Assembly: GCF_019426345.1 (NCBI RefSeq)
Contig: NZ_JAHLLW010000002.1
Coordinates: forward strand, 370,193 to 434,192
Origin: Marinomonas lutimaris
GTDB taxonomy: Bacteria > Pseudomonadota > Gammaproteobacteria > Pseudomonadales > Marinomonadaceae
DNA: 64,000 nucleotides
Direction of reading: 5' to 3'
In this document: piece by piece, positions 63,942-64,000 of the stretch
Position numbering within the stretch: the first letter of the stretch is position 1
How the letters are laid out: each line of letters opens with the position of its first letter
Made by a program: the position numbers and the translations under genes
The notes under the pieces: generated by a model
The model's input: only the letters and a program-made list of their open reading frames with translations
What the model was told of the DNA's origin: nothing
Database searches by the model: none

Positions 63942-63968
63942 CACTTTTACATTAAAAATGTAAAAGTG
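63942..63968 (-). ncRNA. 3' trailer hairpin of tRNA-Glu copy 3
   Basis: CACTTTTACATT and AATGTAAAAGTG form a perfect 12-bp stem with a 3-nt loop; the stem includes the CA of the encoded CCA. Confidence 0.55.
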
Positions 63969-64000
63969 GCGTCCCATAGGGGGTTCGAACCCCTGTTACC
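63967..64000 (-). tRNA. tRNA-Glu (UUC), copy 3, 3' part only
   Basis: The last 34 nt, identical to the corresponding end of copies 1 and 2. The rest lies beyond the right edge. Confidence 0.9.

Overview
The window is about 64 kb of a Gammaproteobacterial chromosome and carries almost only housekeeping and regulatory genes. The low-to-moderate GC content, the hemN-fnr(anr)-apt order known from pseudomonads, the ybbA/ybbP-tesA pair, PolB, CheV, a GGDEF protein, NDH-2 and the acyl-CoA dehydrogenase/ETF-QO pair suggest an aerobic to facultative marine member of the Oceanospirillales, close to Marinomonas. That placement is inferred from gene content and protein style, not from a database match. 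I see no prophage, insertion sequence, integron, CRISPR array or rRNA.

Layout. 1-11 kb: the 5' part of yciH, a GNAT acetyltransferase, truC with a 2-hydroxyacid dehydrogenase, tesA divergent from ybbA-ybbP, polB, tatD and an HDOD protein. 11-17 kb: cheV, a TSUP permease, hemH with a HAD phosphatase, a secreted helical protein and a triple zinc-ribbon protein, an SDR epimerase and a CbiX-like chelatase. 17-24.3 kb: an mksFEB (JetABC-type) condensin operon without the MksG/JetD nuclease, then bolA, then a STAS protein with its REC-PP2C phosphatase. 24-33 kb: a YecA-family protein, recQ-like helicase, sprT, ttcA, a YfaZ-like porin, apt-fnr-hemN, an alpha/beta hydrolase and tusA. 33-45 kb: a CBS protein, phaJ, HAD-sppA, a KfrA-like coiled-coil protein, prmB-aroC, yjjX-yjjG, a lipoprotein, a shortened bestrophin, a diguanylate cyclase and an MFS exporter. 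45-53.9 kb: a merR-copA-small membrane protein operon behind a textbook MerR promoter, ndh, yaiI, ETF-QO and an acyl-CoA dehydrogenase. 54-64 kb: an AraC regulator, small secreted proteins including a cytochrome b562-like one, an AAA/Lon-like protease, the pabC-mltG-tmk-holB-tatD cluster, and a tRNA array (Glu, Gly, Glu, Glu) running off the right edge.

How genes work together. hemH and hemN serve heme synthesis, and hemN has an FNR-type box placed for class II activation by the FNR protein encoded just downstream. The MerR/CopA unit exports copper or a related metal. The acyl-CoA dehydrogenase passes electrons through ETF to ETF-QO and the quinone pool, which NDH-2 also feeds. ttcA and tusA act in sulfur-dependent tRNA modification and truC in tRNA pseudouridylation. 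prmB modifies ribosomal protein uL3.

Most worth a second look: the nuclease-less condensin operon with bolA directly behind it; a 36-residue membrane protein translationally coupled to copA; the MerR promoter with a 20-bp spacer, paired with a MerR whose cysteines do not look like classical CueR; a pair of mutually exclusive hairpins at 41.05-41.10 kb; and hairpins with diverged sequence but kept pairing directly behind each tRNA CCA. None is clearly a wholly new system.
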